Of a DNA stretch of 64,000 nucleotides, positions 1 to 10,811 are shown one piece after another (positions within the stretch are counted from its first letter, which is position 1; the number at the start of each line of letters is the position of its first letter). This DNA comes from Platanthera guangdongensis (Eukaryota > Streptophyta > Magnoliopsida > Asparagales > Orchidaceae). A program made the translations under genes and the position numbers. The stretch lies in NCBI GenBank assembly GCA_039583875.1, contig CM077162.1:65593259-65657258 (forward strand), given 5' to 3'. The notes below the pieces were generated by a model. The model saw nothing but the letters and a program-made list of their open reading frames with translations. It searched no databases and was not told the DNA's origin.

Positions 1-642
1 GATGACAATGTTGCTGAATCAGGGATTCAAACTGCATATCTTGGAGGTGAGCCACCAGAAGTAGCTCAAGTCATTTATCCACCTCCAGACTTTGAAATGA
101 TTCAAGCAGATGTGAGCACCATGTATAGCCCACCTGAGGGCAAGGACAATGTCCATATTGAAAAGGTTGTTCAACCTATTACTGAAGCCATGCAAGAGGC
201 ATTACAGAAGGAAGAAGAGACAAGGTTGTCCAAAAAGAGGTTTAGGGAACAAGCAGAACAAAGGCCAGACTTTGAACAGTGGAGCCCTACCTCTAGGAAT
301 ATAATTTTAACTGCCTGGAAAGCTGCCAAGGACAATACTCATGACAGGAACAAATGGTTTTCTGAAGCAGAATGGAGAAAACATGAGATCAGGCAGGAAG
401 CAATAGTTCAATATAGAAGGAAGGCAAAGATGGGAAAGCTACCTCCTACTGCAGTGGAGCCTAGCAAGTACTTTCCTAAGCCATATCACTACTTTGAGAG
501 GCAGAAGATCAAGACAGAAGAACTCAAAAAGAAAGATCTAAAAGGCAAGAAGCCTGCTGTTGCTGAAACTGCTGAAGCCCCTGTCAAAGCTCAAGTCCAA
601 CCTGGCAAAGGCATAGTTATCAAAGAACCAGACCAGAAATAG
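1..642 (+). CDS. C-terminal part of accessory ORF (aORF), element 1, 5' cut by window edge
   Basis: The frame is open from base 1 to the TAG at 640-642. An ATG at 97 is internal, because the codons before it also match the aORF of element A. The protein is hydrophilic and basic. It has a conserved SPTSRNIILTAWKAAKDN block, an arginine/lysine-rich helix and a KYFPKPYHYFERQK block, and ends in a Lys-rich tail. By eye roughly 70 percent of residues match the C-terminus of the element A aORF (18224-18850). No membrane segment is seen. SIRE-like elements are known for an additional ORF after pol that is often called env-like; nothing here supports an envelope role. Function is unknown. Confidence 0.75.
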   Translation, partial: DDNVAESGIQTAYLGGEPPEVAQVIYPPPDFEMIQADVSTMYSPPEGKDNVHIEKVVQPITEAMQEALQKEEETRLSKKRFREQAEQRPDFEQWSPTSRNIILTAWKAAKDNTHDRNKWFSEAEWRKHEIRQEAIVQYRRKAKMGKLPPTAVEPSKYFPKPYHYFERQKIKTEELKKKDLKGKKPAVAETAEAPVKAQVQPGKGIVIKEPDQK

Positions 643-941
643 ATTAAAAATTGACTTGAAGATTGTTGTAATCTTTTGAATGAAAAACATTTTTGTAAAC
701 CACTGAAGATGTATACGAAAAATGTTAGAACAATTTATGATAAATATATTTCATGATTGTTCTGTGAATGTGTCTATTTCTTGTTTGTTCTGAAATGATG
801 AATGTGTATACATGTGTGAATTAATACATGTTTATGTTTACCCTGCTGTAAATAATCTGCTTTACATCATTTTGTAATTTTTAATTTTGAATGGTGTATA
901 TCATTGACTAAGGGTTATGACTTCTCCAAATAGGGGGAGAT
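643..941 (+). other. 3' non-coding stretch and polypurine tract of element 1
   Basis: AT-rich DNA between the aORF stop and the LTR. It ends in a polypurine tract (AATAGGGGGAGAT, about 929-941) directly before the LTR, the site where plus-strand DNA synthesis is primed. The same tract occurs at the same place in element A (19105-19117). Confidence 0.85.
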
Positions 942-1084
942 TGTTGGGTACATTGGTCAAATGTACCTGATTTGAAGAAGCCTCACCCAACTCAATGATA
1001 TACATCATAATGTATTTGATGTATGTTGAGTTTACTTGTGCAGGTTAAGAAATCACTGGACTGAAGCAAAAAGTTTCTAAGTCC

Positions 1085-2035
1085 ATGTGTCGACACCTAG
1101 AGGGAAAGTGTCGACACTTAAGAAGACTTGTGTCGACACCCAGACAAGCAGTGTCGACACTTGGAGTCATTGTGTCGACACCTGGGAAGCAGAGTCGACA
1201 CCAGACAGAAAGTGTCGACACTTGGAGCTGTGTCGACACTCAGTGAAGAAAAGTGCAGACAGAAAGTGTCGACACAAGGAGATGTGTCGACATCCAGTGA
1301 AGCTGTGTCTACACCAGAAAGTGTCGACACTTGGAGCTGTGTCGACACTCAGCAAAAGTCTGCAGAGACTAAGTTAAAGTGTCGACACTCAGAATAATGT
1401 GTCGACACTCAACAGAAGAGTCAGCACTTGAAGTATGTGTCGACACCCAGCACAATGTGTCGACACACAACCAGAAGAGTCAACACATGAAGTAAGTGTC
1501 GACACCCAGCACAATGTGTTGACACTCAGCTAAAGACTCTACACTTGAAGAAAGTGTCGACACAAGGAGCTGTGTCGACACTTAGTAAAGATCAGAAAGA
1601 TCAACAAAAATATTCTAAGTACAAGTGTCGACACTAAGGGAATGTGTCGACACTCAGCTGAAGTCTCAACAAGAAGAAAGTGTGTCGACACAAGGAGCTG
1701 TGTCGACACTCAGCAAGTATCGACATTGAATACTATGTGTCGACACCAAGAAGCAGTGTCGACACTTGACAGATTCAACACAAGAAGTTGTGTCGACACA
1801 AAGGAGATGTGTCGACACTTAGAAGAATTCAGCAAAAGCTAGAAGAACAAGTACTTGTGTCAACACTCAATTTCAGTGTCGACACATGCAGAAGAATCTG
1901 TGTCGAGACATACAAGGAGTTGTGTCGACACCTTGTAGACTTGTGTCGACACTTACACAACATGTGTCGACACTTGAACTATAAGTGTCGACACTTAAAG
2001 ACAAAAAGTCTCGACACTTTCAGACAGTTAGAGAT
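1085..2035 (+). promoter_or_regulatory. GTGTCGACAC palindrome array in U3 of element 1
   Basis: I count about 30 perfect TGTCGACAC copies plus many one-mismatch copies in 950 bp, at irregular spacing of about 10-35 bp. The array lies just upstream of the TATA box, where LTR enhancers sit. Small ORFs on both strands here are products of the repeat and not genes. The motif is its own reverse complement and contains a central CpG. The role as a binding-site cluster is inferred. Confidence 0.85.
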
Positions 2036-2150
2036 TTTCAAGAAATGACTGGATGACTTGACAGCTGCCGTTCCAGCCGGTCTACAGCACCTGTCAGAGA
2101 TATCAGAAGTCAGTTATGGACCGGACCAGCCAGTTACCATGAAGAAGGCC

Positions 2151-2158
2151 TATAAATA
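2151..2158 (+). promoter_or_regulatory. TATA box of element 1 LTR
   Basis: TATAAATA follows GAAGAAGGCC, about 115 bp after the last motif of the array. This is the expected spacing for an LTR promoter; transcription would start near 2180-2190. Confidence 0.75.
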
Positions 2159-2653
2159 GGCACCTACAGTTTACAGAAACTGTTGTTCAGATAGTTGTTC
2201 AAGTGGATCACATTATTGAAGAACAAGTTATAAAAGTGGTACCAAGTGTATCAACACAAGAAGATCTTGCAGTCCAAGTGCAGATCTAAGAAGTTGGAGA
2301 GAGAGGGCTCCATCCAAGAAATCAGCCTCTGGAACTAGGCTGAGAAGAAGGATTCAGATTCAATTCTGGATCTTAAGTGGCAGAGGTCAAGGAACAACTG
2401 CAGGAGGATTCAGTCTTATTCAGTTCTACTCAAGAAGCTTTGAAGAAAGCTAAGTCAGAGTGAATCCAGCTGAGTTCTTCCAAGAACTCATCAAGAAACT
2501 CTCAACTCCCCTCTTTTATTTCTGAGTTGTAGAGTTAATTGCTGTAATACATTTTTAACTTGTAGGATCCTTTGGATCTGAGAGAATTGTAAGCCTATAA
2601 TTATAAAGGCTGAGGGTAGGGCTTGAGAGCCTGAGTGTAGGAGATTGAGATCT

Positions 2654-2771
2654 CTGAGTGTAGGCCCTTGTTGGCTGAGTGTAGGCCCTTGTTGGCTGAG
2701 TGTAGGCCTTGATTGGCTGAGTGTAGGCCTTGGTTGGCTGAGTGTAGGCCTTGATTGGCTGAGTGTAGGCT
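2654..2771 (+). repeat. 21-bp minisatellite in LTR of element 1
   Basis: Five head-to-tail copies of a 21-bp unit beginning CTGAGTGTAGGC, then a partial sixth. Twenty-one is a multiple of three, so open frames appear on both strands; they are not genes. Element A LTRs carry the same GAGTGTAGG words but in a less regular arrangement. Confidence 0.85.
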
Positions 2772-3092
2772 TTGGGATAAAGCTGAGTTGTAAGGCTTTG
2801 GGCCTGAGGTGTAGGAACCAATTTGGGTTCTGAGACAGTGGAGGAGTTTGGCCGAATCTAGTACACTGCTAAATAGGCGAAGGGGGAAAGTGGATGTACC
2901 CAAAGATTGGGGAACCACTATAAAACCTTGTGTATGCTGTGCTGTGATTGTGCTGTGACTGTGTATGCTGTGTTATTGCTGTACAAAAGTAAAGTAGATT
3001 TTGTGATAGAACTGTTTGCTGCCATTAAAGTGTAAAAAGGATTAGGTCACCTATTCACCCCCCCTCTAGGTGTTTAGGTACCATATCTTTCA

Positions 3093-5647
3093 GGACCAAC
3101 GGTTACTGCCAGCCTTGGCGGAAGCAGATACATGCTTGTCTTGGTTGATGACTACTCAAGGTATACTTGGGTGTACTTCTTAAAGGAGAAGTTAAAAGCC
3201 TTCCGTTTGTTTGTGGAGTTTAAGGAGTTGGTAGAAGGCCGGCTTGACTTGCGGATTAAGAAGCTTAGAACTGATAACGGGGGGGGGGGGGGGGGGGGGA
3301 GTTTGTCTCCTCCGAGTTTTCTAACTTCTGCAGGAAGCACGGGATCCAACGGGAGCTTACTTGTGCTCACACTCCACAACAAAATGGGGTAGCGGAGCGG
3401 AAGATCCGTCATTTGACGGAAACCTGCAAATGCTGGCTTCATGCGAAAGATATCCCAAGGTCCTTTTGGGAGGAGGGAATGTCTTGTGCTGCTTATGTTA
3501 TCAACCGGATGTCACTCAGCCCTATCAACATGAAGACTCCCATTGAGCTGTTGCTGAAGGAGAAGCCGAGTGTTGGACACCTTAGGGTGTTCGGTTCAAC
3601 TTGCTACGTGCATGTCCCGGATGCTTCACGGACAAAGCTGGATGCGAAGGCAAGGAAACTTGTCTTTGTTGGCTATGATGAGCGGAAGAAGGGATGAAAG
3701 TGCATGGACCCTGTGACGAAGAAGTTCGTGGTGTCAAGAGACGTTGTCTTTGACGAGCTGACGTCATATGGAGGTGGCTCGGTGGAGCTAACCGGAAGTA
3801 GCAAGGTTGATGAAGCACAGGTGGAGGCTGCTGAAGGCTTGGAAGAGGAGCTTGCTGTTTCACCAGCAGCTCCTGTTGCTTCGAACTCTGAGGCTGAGCC
3901 TTTTGGCTCAGGAAGCAGGGGGAGCACTGCTCAATGCTTGCCCCAGGTAGGAGTGGAGCCCGAAGAAGCAACGGAAGCCGTGAGCAAGGAGCCGGTTCTT
4001 TAGAGATCGAAGAGGGTGGTTAAGCCACCGGCTCGGTACTGTGATGGGAATGCAGTGAGCTTTGTCTCCTGCTTCTTTGCAGGTCCTCTGGATGAGCGAG
4101 AGCCTGCAAACTTCAACGAGGCCACTGGAGTAAAGGAGTGGGATGATGCCATGAAGGAAGAGATTGATGCTCTGAAGAATAATGAAACTTGGGACCTTGT
4201 GCCCAAGGTTGATGGCGTTACTCCGGTTACTTGCAAGTGGGTGTATAAGTTGAAGAAGAAGGCTGATGGGAGCATTGATCGGTTCAAGGCTCGCCTGGTC
4301 GCTAGAGGATTCTCACAGCAATATGGAGAAGACTATGAGGAGACATTCAGTCCAGTTGCGAAGATGACTTCTGTAAGAGTGGTGATCGCCTTGGCTGCTA
4401 GCAAGGGATGGTGGTTGTGGCAACTCGATGTGAAGAATGCCTTTCTTTATAGAGAGATTGACAAGGACATCTTCATGGATCAGCCGCTTGGTTTTGTCTC
4501 TGAGAAGCATCCAGACTATGTCTGCAAACTCAGGAAGGCTCTCTATGGGTTGAAGCAAGCTCCTAGAGCGTGGTATGGGAAGATTGCAGAGTACTTGCAA
4601 TTCTGTGGATACCTTGCTTCTAACTCGGATTCAAGCTTGTTCGTCAAGAAGAAGGGAGAGCTACGAGTCTTGGTCCTGCTGTATGTGGATGACATGATCA
4701 TCACAGGGAACTCGGAGGGGGAAGTAGCAAGGCTCAGGGCAGAGCTTGCTATACGCTTCGAGATGAAAGACTTGGGAGAGTTGCATCACTTTCTTGGTCT
4801 GGAAGTGGAGAGGAAGGAGTGCGGGGTTCTCATTAGCCAGAAAGGGTATGCTGATCGCATTGTGAAGCGGTTTGGCATGGGCGAAGGGAAAAAGTGCTCT
4901 ACTCCACTGGAATCTGGGCTGAAGCTTCGACGAGATGAGGGAAGGGTTCTTCATGATCCCTTGGTGTTCAGGGCTCTTGTTGGGAGCTTGATTTACCTGA
5001 CGATTACAATGTCGGATATTGCTTATGCTGTTGGCCGAGTAAGTCGGTATATGGCTGAACCAAGACAATCTCATCTAGTGGTGGCGAAGGGAATTCTGAA
5101 GTATGTCAAGGCTTCTTCTGACATGGGACTCCTCTATAGAAGGAACGCGGAGGTTGCGTTGCCCGGGTACACGGATGCTGACTATGGCGGTGATTGGGAT
5201 GATCGAAGGTCTACTTCAGGTTATGTGTTCACTTGCGGTTCAGCTAGCATCTCGTGGTGTAGCAAGAAGCAGGACTCGGTGTCGGTTTCAACCACGGAGG
5301 CGGAGTATAAGGCTTCGGCCTTGGCTGCTCGGGAAGCCGTTTGGTTGAGGAGGCTTATAGAGGATGTTCATGAAGAATTGCAAGGGCCTACTTTACTCCG
5401 GGGTGACAATGAGAGTGCTCTCAAACTTGTTAACAATCCAGTGTGTCACGCCAGGACCAAGTATATAGAGATTGATCACCACTTCATCAGGGAGAAGGTG
5501 TTGGAGGGGTCTCTGCTGGTCGGGCATGTTCGGAGTGAGGATAATCTTGCTGACATCTTCACGAAGCCACTGTCGAAGGGGCCCTTTGAACGCTTGCGCA
5601 GCTTGCTGGGCTTGGTCACCACTTCCCACTTCAAGGGGGAGTGTTGA
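3093..5647 (+). pseudogene. Copia-2 pol remnant: integrase, reverse transcriptase, RNase H
   Basis: Copia-type pol makes cDNA from element RNA and integrates it. Visible in order: integrase core with DDYSRYTW and RTDNGG (aspartate near 3273), then NGVAERK with the catalytic glutamate near 3390; reverse transcriptase with KARLVARG and YVDD at 4682-4693; RNase H with DADYGGDW and TEAEYKAS near 5300. Damage: a 21-G run at 3279-3299 breaks the frame at the NGG motif, TGA at 3695-3697 looks like a former Trp codon, and TAG lies at 4001-4003. Otherwise the frame runs on to TGA at 5645-5647. That stop lies inside the first six bases of the 3' LTR. Lineage within Copia not assigned. Confidence 0.9.
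3279..3299 (+). repeat. Poly-G run of 21 bases inside integrase
   Basis: The run replaces what in relatives is a short GGNGG stretch encoding Asn-Gly-Gly of the second catalytic region. It causes the frame break in this pol copy. It could be real slippage expansion or an assembly error. Confidence 0.95.
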
Positions 5648-7306
5648 AATTTGTGAAGTGGAAGTGGGTGACGGGACAGGCCGGGCGGCCTGGGGCGGAC
5701 AACTTTGGCGGACTAGGCGGACTGGGCGGACTGAGATCTGCGGCCTGGTGGAAGGTCTAGTGAGAAGCCAGTTGTTCTTCTGGGCGGTTTGCACGGGTTG
5801 AGTCCGCGGACTATGCAGCCTGGTTTCTGCGGATAGGGTGTTTGCTGATTGGCTTTGCCAAGGAGCGGCCTGAGCGGATAAAGGCTTGCGGACTGGTGCA
5901 TTGCTCAGTGGCCGCGGGTGCAAGCTTGTGCTGATAGGCGATTTTGCTCGTGTTCGTGGGTAGCTTGCGGACTGGAGTGTCCGCGGTGTGGGCTGTTGCG
6001 GACTGGGCTTAGAGCTTGGCTGAGGCCTTGTCGAGCTCTGGTGGCACAACAGGCGATTTGCTGTGGAGTTCGTTTGGCGGACTGGGTTTGGAGTCCGGGG
6101 TTGGCTGCTGTTTTGGACAGAAGTGCGAGGAGCTCGCGGACTGATGGCGGTCTGTGCTAGGGGTGTTTGGCGGACGAGAATTTGGGTCCGCCATGCTCGC
6201 ATTGGCCCTTTATGGTTTTGGACTTGGTCACACTTTGTGCCAAGGCCATGGTGTCCGCGGTATCCGCCAAGTCCGCTGTGACCGGGCGGACTGTTGCTGT
6301 CTTCCTTTGGTCGTGGACTTGTGGCGGATTGGGGTGTGAGTCTTGCGGACTGCCTCGGGTTGGTGCGGACTGCCATTGAAGGGGGTTGCTGTCTTGCAGT
6401 GGTTGGAGCTTTGCGGGCTGATGCCTTGTCCGCATAGCTTGGGCGGACTGGAGAGGGTTCGCCAATGTTTGCCTTGCTCCTGGCGGTTTTCCTTGGTATC
6501 CGGCTAAGTCCATGCGGACTCGGCGGACGGTATTTTTGCTATTGCGCGGGCTGGGGTGGTGACGCTATCTCTTGGGCGGTGACCACACTCCTCACTTTGC
6601 CTATAAATAGGACCCCCCTGGCACATCTACAGTAACTTGAGTGAACAGTAAGTTGGGGTGTGCAAGGAGCTACGGTCTGTGTTTTCCAGTCCGCGCTGAT
6701 TGTTTCAGGCTGACGGTTTGCTGTGTGCAGGTCGCGCGGATAGCTTCAAGGAGCCAGGAGTTTGGCTGTGACCTCGGTCAAGTGCTTGGAAGTGTGCGGT
6801 CTCTGCGGACTCAGCAGGAGGTCGCTCTGCGGCTTGTCAGTTCTGTTTCAACTTTGCCAGCTTCAATAACCTGTCCGCCGGTTTCAGGCGGGTAGGGGTG
6901 TTCCTCAGTTCAAGTTCAGCAGGAGGCGAATAACGGTGTGTCCACGCGGCCTCGCGGCTTCGGCGGACTCCGTGTCTATTCGGCGGATTGCAGCATAGCT
7001 TGGGCGAGCTCAGCGGACTCGACGACCTCGCGGTCTCGGCGGACTTGGGTGCTGTCCGCACGACTTGTTTTTTGGTGCTTCTGTTTTCAGCTGTTATACT
7101 AGCGAAATCATGTCTCGCTATGTATGCCTCGCATTGTAAAGAAGTGAATGAATAATAGACCTACTTGTGCCTCCATTGTTTGTTGGGATTTACCTTTGTA
7201 CCTCTAGTCCTTGGTTTCCGCTGGTTCAACGTGCGAACTGGGTAGTTCCGAAGATATTAATTTGGCGTTTGGGCTATCTTGCTGACCACGTTGAGAAAAT
7301 TTAACA
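5642..7306 (+). repeat. 3' LTR of Copia-2 (1665 bp), rich in GCGGACT motif
   Basis: Begins TGTTGAAAT after the purine tract CAAGGGGGAG and ends AAATTTAACA, nearly the inverse of the start. It is GC-rich and holds about 20 copies of GCGGAC plus reversed GTCCGC copies, mostly at 5690-6530 upstream of the TATA box and some between 6800 and 7050. A 327-aa minus-strand open frame at 5393-6376 is a by-product of GC-richness. Confidence 0.88.
6602..6609 (+). promoter_or_regulatory. TATA box of Copia-2 LTR
   Basis: TATAAATA within TTTGCCTATAAATAGGAC, downstream of the GCGGACT-rich part. Transcription would start near 6630-6640. Confidence 0.75.
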
Positions 7307-8254
7307 ACTGTTTCACTCCAAAATGTAATCTTGAACTCCCCTTTTATTATTTTTTAAGATCTTCTGAATGTTTTGGACATTTCTCCATTCGATCTCAATA
7401 ATTTATCACTTTGTCTGTGTAATCCCTTCATCAAAATAACTCTAATAATCTCAAGCATAGTTATTATTGGTTTCCCTCTTGCCATAAGTATCACATTGTT
7501 GAAACTTTCACACAAATTATTTAAAAGCATATCACATTTAGGTCATGTGCTAAGATGAGATCTTGCCCAATTTTTTGGATGTCTTGATCTCACCCAATTA
7601 TATGTCTCAATGTTAAGTGTTTTAATTTTTTCCATTTCGCTATTAAAGTCAACAAATATCGTAGCAGATGCAACCTTCCAAAATAAAGATTTGAGCTGTA
7701 GACCTTTATGTATTTGCTTGAAATTGCTATACATATGTCTAACACAAAACCTATGCTCTGAATTTGGTAATAACACTTTCACTGCGCTTATAAGTCCTTT
7801 TTGCTTATCAGAAATAACTATCCAAGTATAACTATTATCAATTTTCAGGTCCAGTATGAGTAGAACAATAAACCACTCCTAAGATTTCTTATTTTCTTTT
7901 AAAACCATTGCATAGGCTACAAGATACATACCATTATTGTCATTTATGCCAACTGCGCAAAGCAAAACTCCTTCATTTGATGTCTTAAGATGAGTTCCAT
8001 CTAGACCTATAACTGGCCTGCAACCGGAAAGGAAACCCAAATTTAAAGCACCCCAACATATATATAATCTCTTGAAAGTACATGTTTGGATTGCTGAAAC
8101 CTCTTTACATTGAACCTTTACTGTAGTGTTCGGATTGGTTCGACGAATTTCTTCACAATAACTCCAAATGCTAGTATATTGCCCTAACTCTAAACCATGA
8201 ATCAGATTGTTTGCATGTTTTTTAGCTTTATACATTTTCCAAATGGATAGAGAG
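7307..8254 (-). pseudogene. MULE transposase, catalytic core remnant
   Basis: MULE transposases cut and paste Mutator-type DNA transposons. Reading leftwards from 8254: YKAKKHANNLIHG, then SYCEEIRRTNP, then GLDGTHLK with the first catalytic aspartate near 8000, then a SDKQKGL block with a likely second aspartate, then LLPNSEHRFCVRHMYSNFK. Further left, KCDM and NNLCESFN blocks follow in a shifted frame. Damage includes an in-frame TAG near 7880 (former Trp), a frameshift near 7555 and another near 7375. Copia-2 cuts off the end at 7307. The upstream half is at 46152-47228; removal of element C3 and one GAGAG joins the two halves in frame. Confidence 0.88.
8250..8254. repeat. Left TSD (GAGAG) of element C3
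   Basis: GAGAG directly before the LTR start TGAAAGTGAG at 8255; the same five bases follow the other LTR end at 46147-46151. Confidence 0.9.
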
Positions 8255-8459
8255 TGAAAGTGAGTGTTAGATCAGAAATACTCTAGAGGGGGATTGAATA
8301 GAGTATTCTTAAAAAATTTCTTAACTACTATTAAATCAAAGGTGCAGAAATTAATAACCTAGCAAACAATAAATCTAAATCACAAGCACAGCAAGAACAA
8401 AGGAAAATAAGACAACCAGACGACACAAGAATTTTTTAGTGGTTCCCCAACTTGGGTAC
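8255..8459 (-). repeat. C3 3' LTR, distal piece
   Basis: Matches 44176-44385 of the other C3 LTR with few differences, up to GGTAC at 8455-8459, where element D begins. The LTR continues at 33476. Confidence 0.9.
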
Positions 8460-10430
8460 TATTGAAACCAAAATCTCGGTCTCCTGTGGAGTTCGCCCTC
8501 GGGGAAGGGGTGACCGCGCACCTACTACCATCAAGCGAATGATCTAGGCACAAGACTAGGAACACAAGGGACAGACCCAAGGTCTCAGCGTGGAGGTCAC
8601 GCCGCATCCCCGGAAGACTAGCAAACTCTTCCCCTCCCAAGCCAAAGGCTGAGATAAGGCACCTTCGGAGGGCTCTCTTGGCCGACCGGAACCTCTAAGG
8701 AGAATCTCAAGACCAACTCTCTCCTGACTAGAGGTGTCTCCTCGAGTCTATACAAAATGCTCCTCACCTGCCCTACTATTGGCGCAATCTCTCCGAGCGA
8801 TTCTACGACACGCTGCCCAAGTTGGGCCACTAACAGCAGAACTCCGCTATTCCAAAAGGATGACAACGGGCCATCAGGGGCTTCCCGGCAACTATACCTT
8901 GGGGCCCCCACGGGGCGAGCAGTTCACGAGCACACCACTCGCCCAAGACAGAAGAAGTAAACTACACATCCACAGAGCATCACAGATATTTAAATTACAG
9001 GAATATAAATTCCATACTTCGGCACACAGGCCGTCAACATAAGCAAAAATAGGCCTTCGAGGGCCGGCACAAACTTGGGCTTAAGTCCGTTATTCCCCGC
9101 TTGATACTGCAGCACCTGTACGCCAACGTCCCGACAAATGATGGCAAAATAAACATCGGCCCCACCTCTGCCTCGAGGCGGTGATGCTTATCTCCTAAAA
9201 ACAAATAATAAACAACTTCCACGGAGTTTTCCCCGGGAACCCCAGAACATCACCAATCCGTCTCACACGTCCGGATGGGCTTCACACAGCATGCCTAAAC
9301 CCGTACTCACGCTTCTAGGTGCTAATGCAGTTAATTGCAGGGACGTACACATCAACCCGCCGAAAAGCTCCCTTCCCCCCACCCGTTGGTGGAGAGGGGC
9401 TTCCATGCAAATATGTAAACTGAGGGCTTCACCTGCCCAAGTAGAAACATCGTTACCCTTGATGCGCATTTGGCGGAGCCGCAACCGCGCACATTGCCCG
9501 AGGCTCGACGTCTAGCGTTCGTATCGGTTGTCCATGCACGGATCCAACCTCCGCGGGAGAGTTGAAAGCTCTGAATGACTTTTCCCTCCATGGTCGGGCC
9601 TCTCCATGGCCGACCGTGCTCCAAGTGGCATCGGCGAAGGATGTCCGGCTTCCACAACTTTAAGCGGCCGCGAGAGAGAAGCCCCCGGCCTCGCCTTGCT
9701 CAAGAGGTGGCGGGGAAGGCGTTCCCGGCCTCCCGTGCTCCAGAGGTGGCAGAGAAGGCGTTCCCGGCCTCACCTGCTCCATAGATGGCGTAGAAGGCAT
9801 TCCCAACCTCACCCGCTCCAGAGGCGGCGGCCTGGACAGAAAAAGGAGGGGAGGGAGGTGGCTCGGGCTGCTGCTTCAGGCGGCCGGAGAGGGAGAGGGG
9901 GCAGGCCTGCTCCTTGCCGAGAGAAAGAGAGAGAGGCGGGGGTGGCTGCTCCAGGCCGAGCGAGAGAGAAAGGGGCGGGGCCAGCTGCTCCAGGCCGAGC
10001 GAGAGAGAAAGGGACGGGGCCGGCTGTCCTCCTGGCCAAACCCTAGCGAGGGAAATCCAGCTACTGCCGCTTATTTTTTTCCCCCGCCTGTGTTGTCCCG
10101 AGCCTTTTTTATTCTCCTCATTTTCTCATCTTTTTTTCTCCTTTTTGCTTTTTTCTGCCCCGTCCCCCCTCCTGCTCCCTTTCCCCTTTCTTTTTTAATC
10201 CCCCCTCCACTTATATGTCTCACCTAACATATATATAATATAATATATATATTACATAATATAATATTTATACATATATAAATTCTAAGCCTATGCACAT
10301 AAAACCTCCGCACGCACGCACGAGGACCCGCACGTGCTCTAACAGGACTGCGCCAAAACATCGTTCACATAGCATGCCCCAGGCCCGCCACTTGGGGAGG
10401 ATCTCACTCGGCCGGATACGGGGTTGTACA
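8460..10430 (-). repeat. LTR of element D (left, 3' copy)
   Basis: Aligns with 31217-33470 at both ends. The terminal TG is mutated to TA at 8460-8461. The middle differs strongly from the other LTR: here it holds 39-bp tandem repeats (9698-9830 and 9906-10022), while the other copy holds different GC-rich DNA. Open frames in this part are repeat artefacts. Confidence 0.85.
9698..10022. repeat. Two 39-bp minisatellites in D LTR
   Basis: About three units of 39 bp beginning GCTCCAGAGGTGGC at 9698-9814 plus a partial copy. A second set of three 39-bp units with GCTGCTCCAGGCCGAGCG lies at 9906-10022. The unit length is a multiple of three, which explains the long open frames on both strands here. 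Confidence 0.8.
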
Positions 10431-10671
10431 CAATCCCTGCTCTTTTCGAGGTTGGCATAAGCTCAGAAAGAAACATCCAACCCCAGGTATCTGACGAGTG
10501 GGAGCTGACCCGAAAACAAAAATTTGAGAAAAACTGAAAATTGCACTTAAATCACTTATCTCTCCATGCCCCTTATGACTTTTTTGAACCACTCGATACC
10601 TGTAATGCTCCATGCTATTCCATTGCCCTCATACTATTTCTTACAATCAGCATACAATTTCTCATGATATT
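10431..10671 (-). other. D internal DNA next to 3' LTR, with purine tract
   Basis: On the minus strand a GAAAAGAGCAGGGATTG tract abuts the LTR and is a plausible polypurine tract. No gene is seen. ATATT at 10667-10671 is the left TSD of element A. Confidence 0.6.
10667..10671. repeat. Left TSD (ATATT) of element A
   Basis: ATATT precedes TGTTGGGTAC at 10672, and ATATT follows the LTR end at 21010-21014. Confidence 0.92.
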
Positions 10672-10811
10672 TGTTGGGTACATTGGAAAATATGTACCAG
10701 ATTTGAAGAAGTCACACCCTACTTAATGATATACATCAAGGTGAATTTGATGTGCTTTGAGTATATATGTGCAGGTTAAGTAATTGCAGGAAATGCAGAA
10801 AAGTTTCTAAG

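Larger units (their letters stand above)
1..3092 (+). mobile_element. SIRE-like Copia element 1, 3' part only
   Basis: The element enters from the left window edge and ends at the CA at 3091-3092. It shows the end of its aORF, a short 3' non-coding stretch, a polypurine tract and a complete 3' LTR. The base after the LTR falls in the middle of the integrase of Copia-2, so element 1 inserted into Copia-2. The right TSD copy should be GGACC at 3093-3097; the left copy is outside the window. LTR and aORF are clearly related to element A (10672-21009), so 1 and A are one family. Confidence 0.9.
942..3092 (+). repeat. 3' LTR of element 1 (2151 bp)
   Basis: Starts TGTTGGGTAC at 942 right after the polypurine tract and ends in ATCTTTCA at 3092. 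The order is: GTGTCGACAC array (1085-2035), TATA box (2151), a run of 21-bp repeats (2654-2771), then the conserved end with CACCCCCCCTCTAGGTG. It aligns along its length with the LTRs of element A. Confidence 0.92.
3093..7306 (+). mobile_element. Copia-2 element, right part (integrase to 3' LTR)
   Basis: The element resumes at 3093 in the middle of integrase, where element 1 interrupted it, and ends with its 3' LTR at 7306. Its 5' half is off the left edge. The next base (7307) is in the MULE transposase C-terminal coding remnant, so Copia-2 itself inserted into the MULE. The right TSD should be ACTGT at 7307-7311. Confidence 0.85.

Noticed and set aside
1045..2048. Several overlapping ORFs of 60-100 residues on both strands rich in CRH, VDT and STQ
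   Set aside because: They are translations of the GTGTCGACAC array, which avoids stops by composition. Same for 10736-11392, 19287-19838, 34389-34831 and 45272-45740.
5393..6376. 327-residue minus-strand ORF
   Set aside because: Antisense to RNase H and the GC-rich Copia-2 LTR; low-complexity Pro/Ser/Gln/Thr sequence without a domain.
9606..10046. 146-residue Arg-rich ORF and overlapping frames
   Set aside because: Product of 39-bp GC-rich repeats in the D LTR; not present in the other LTR.
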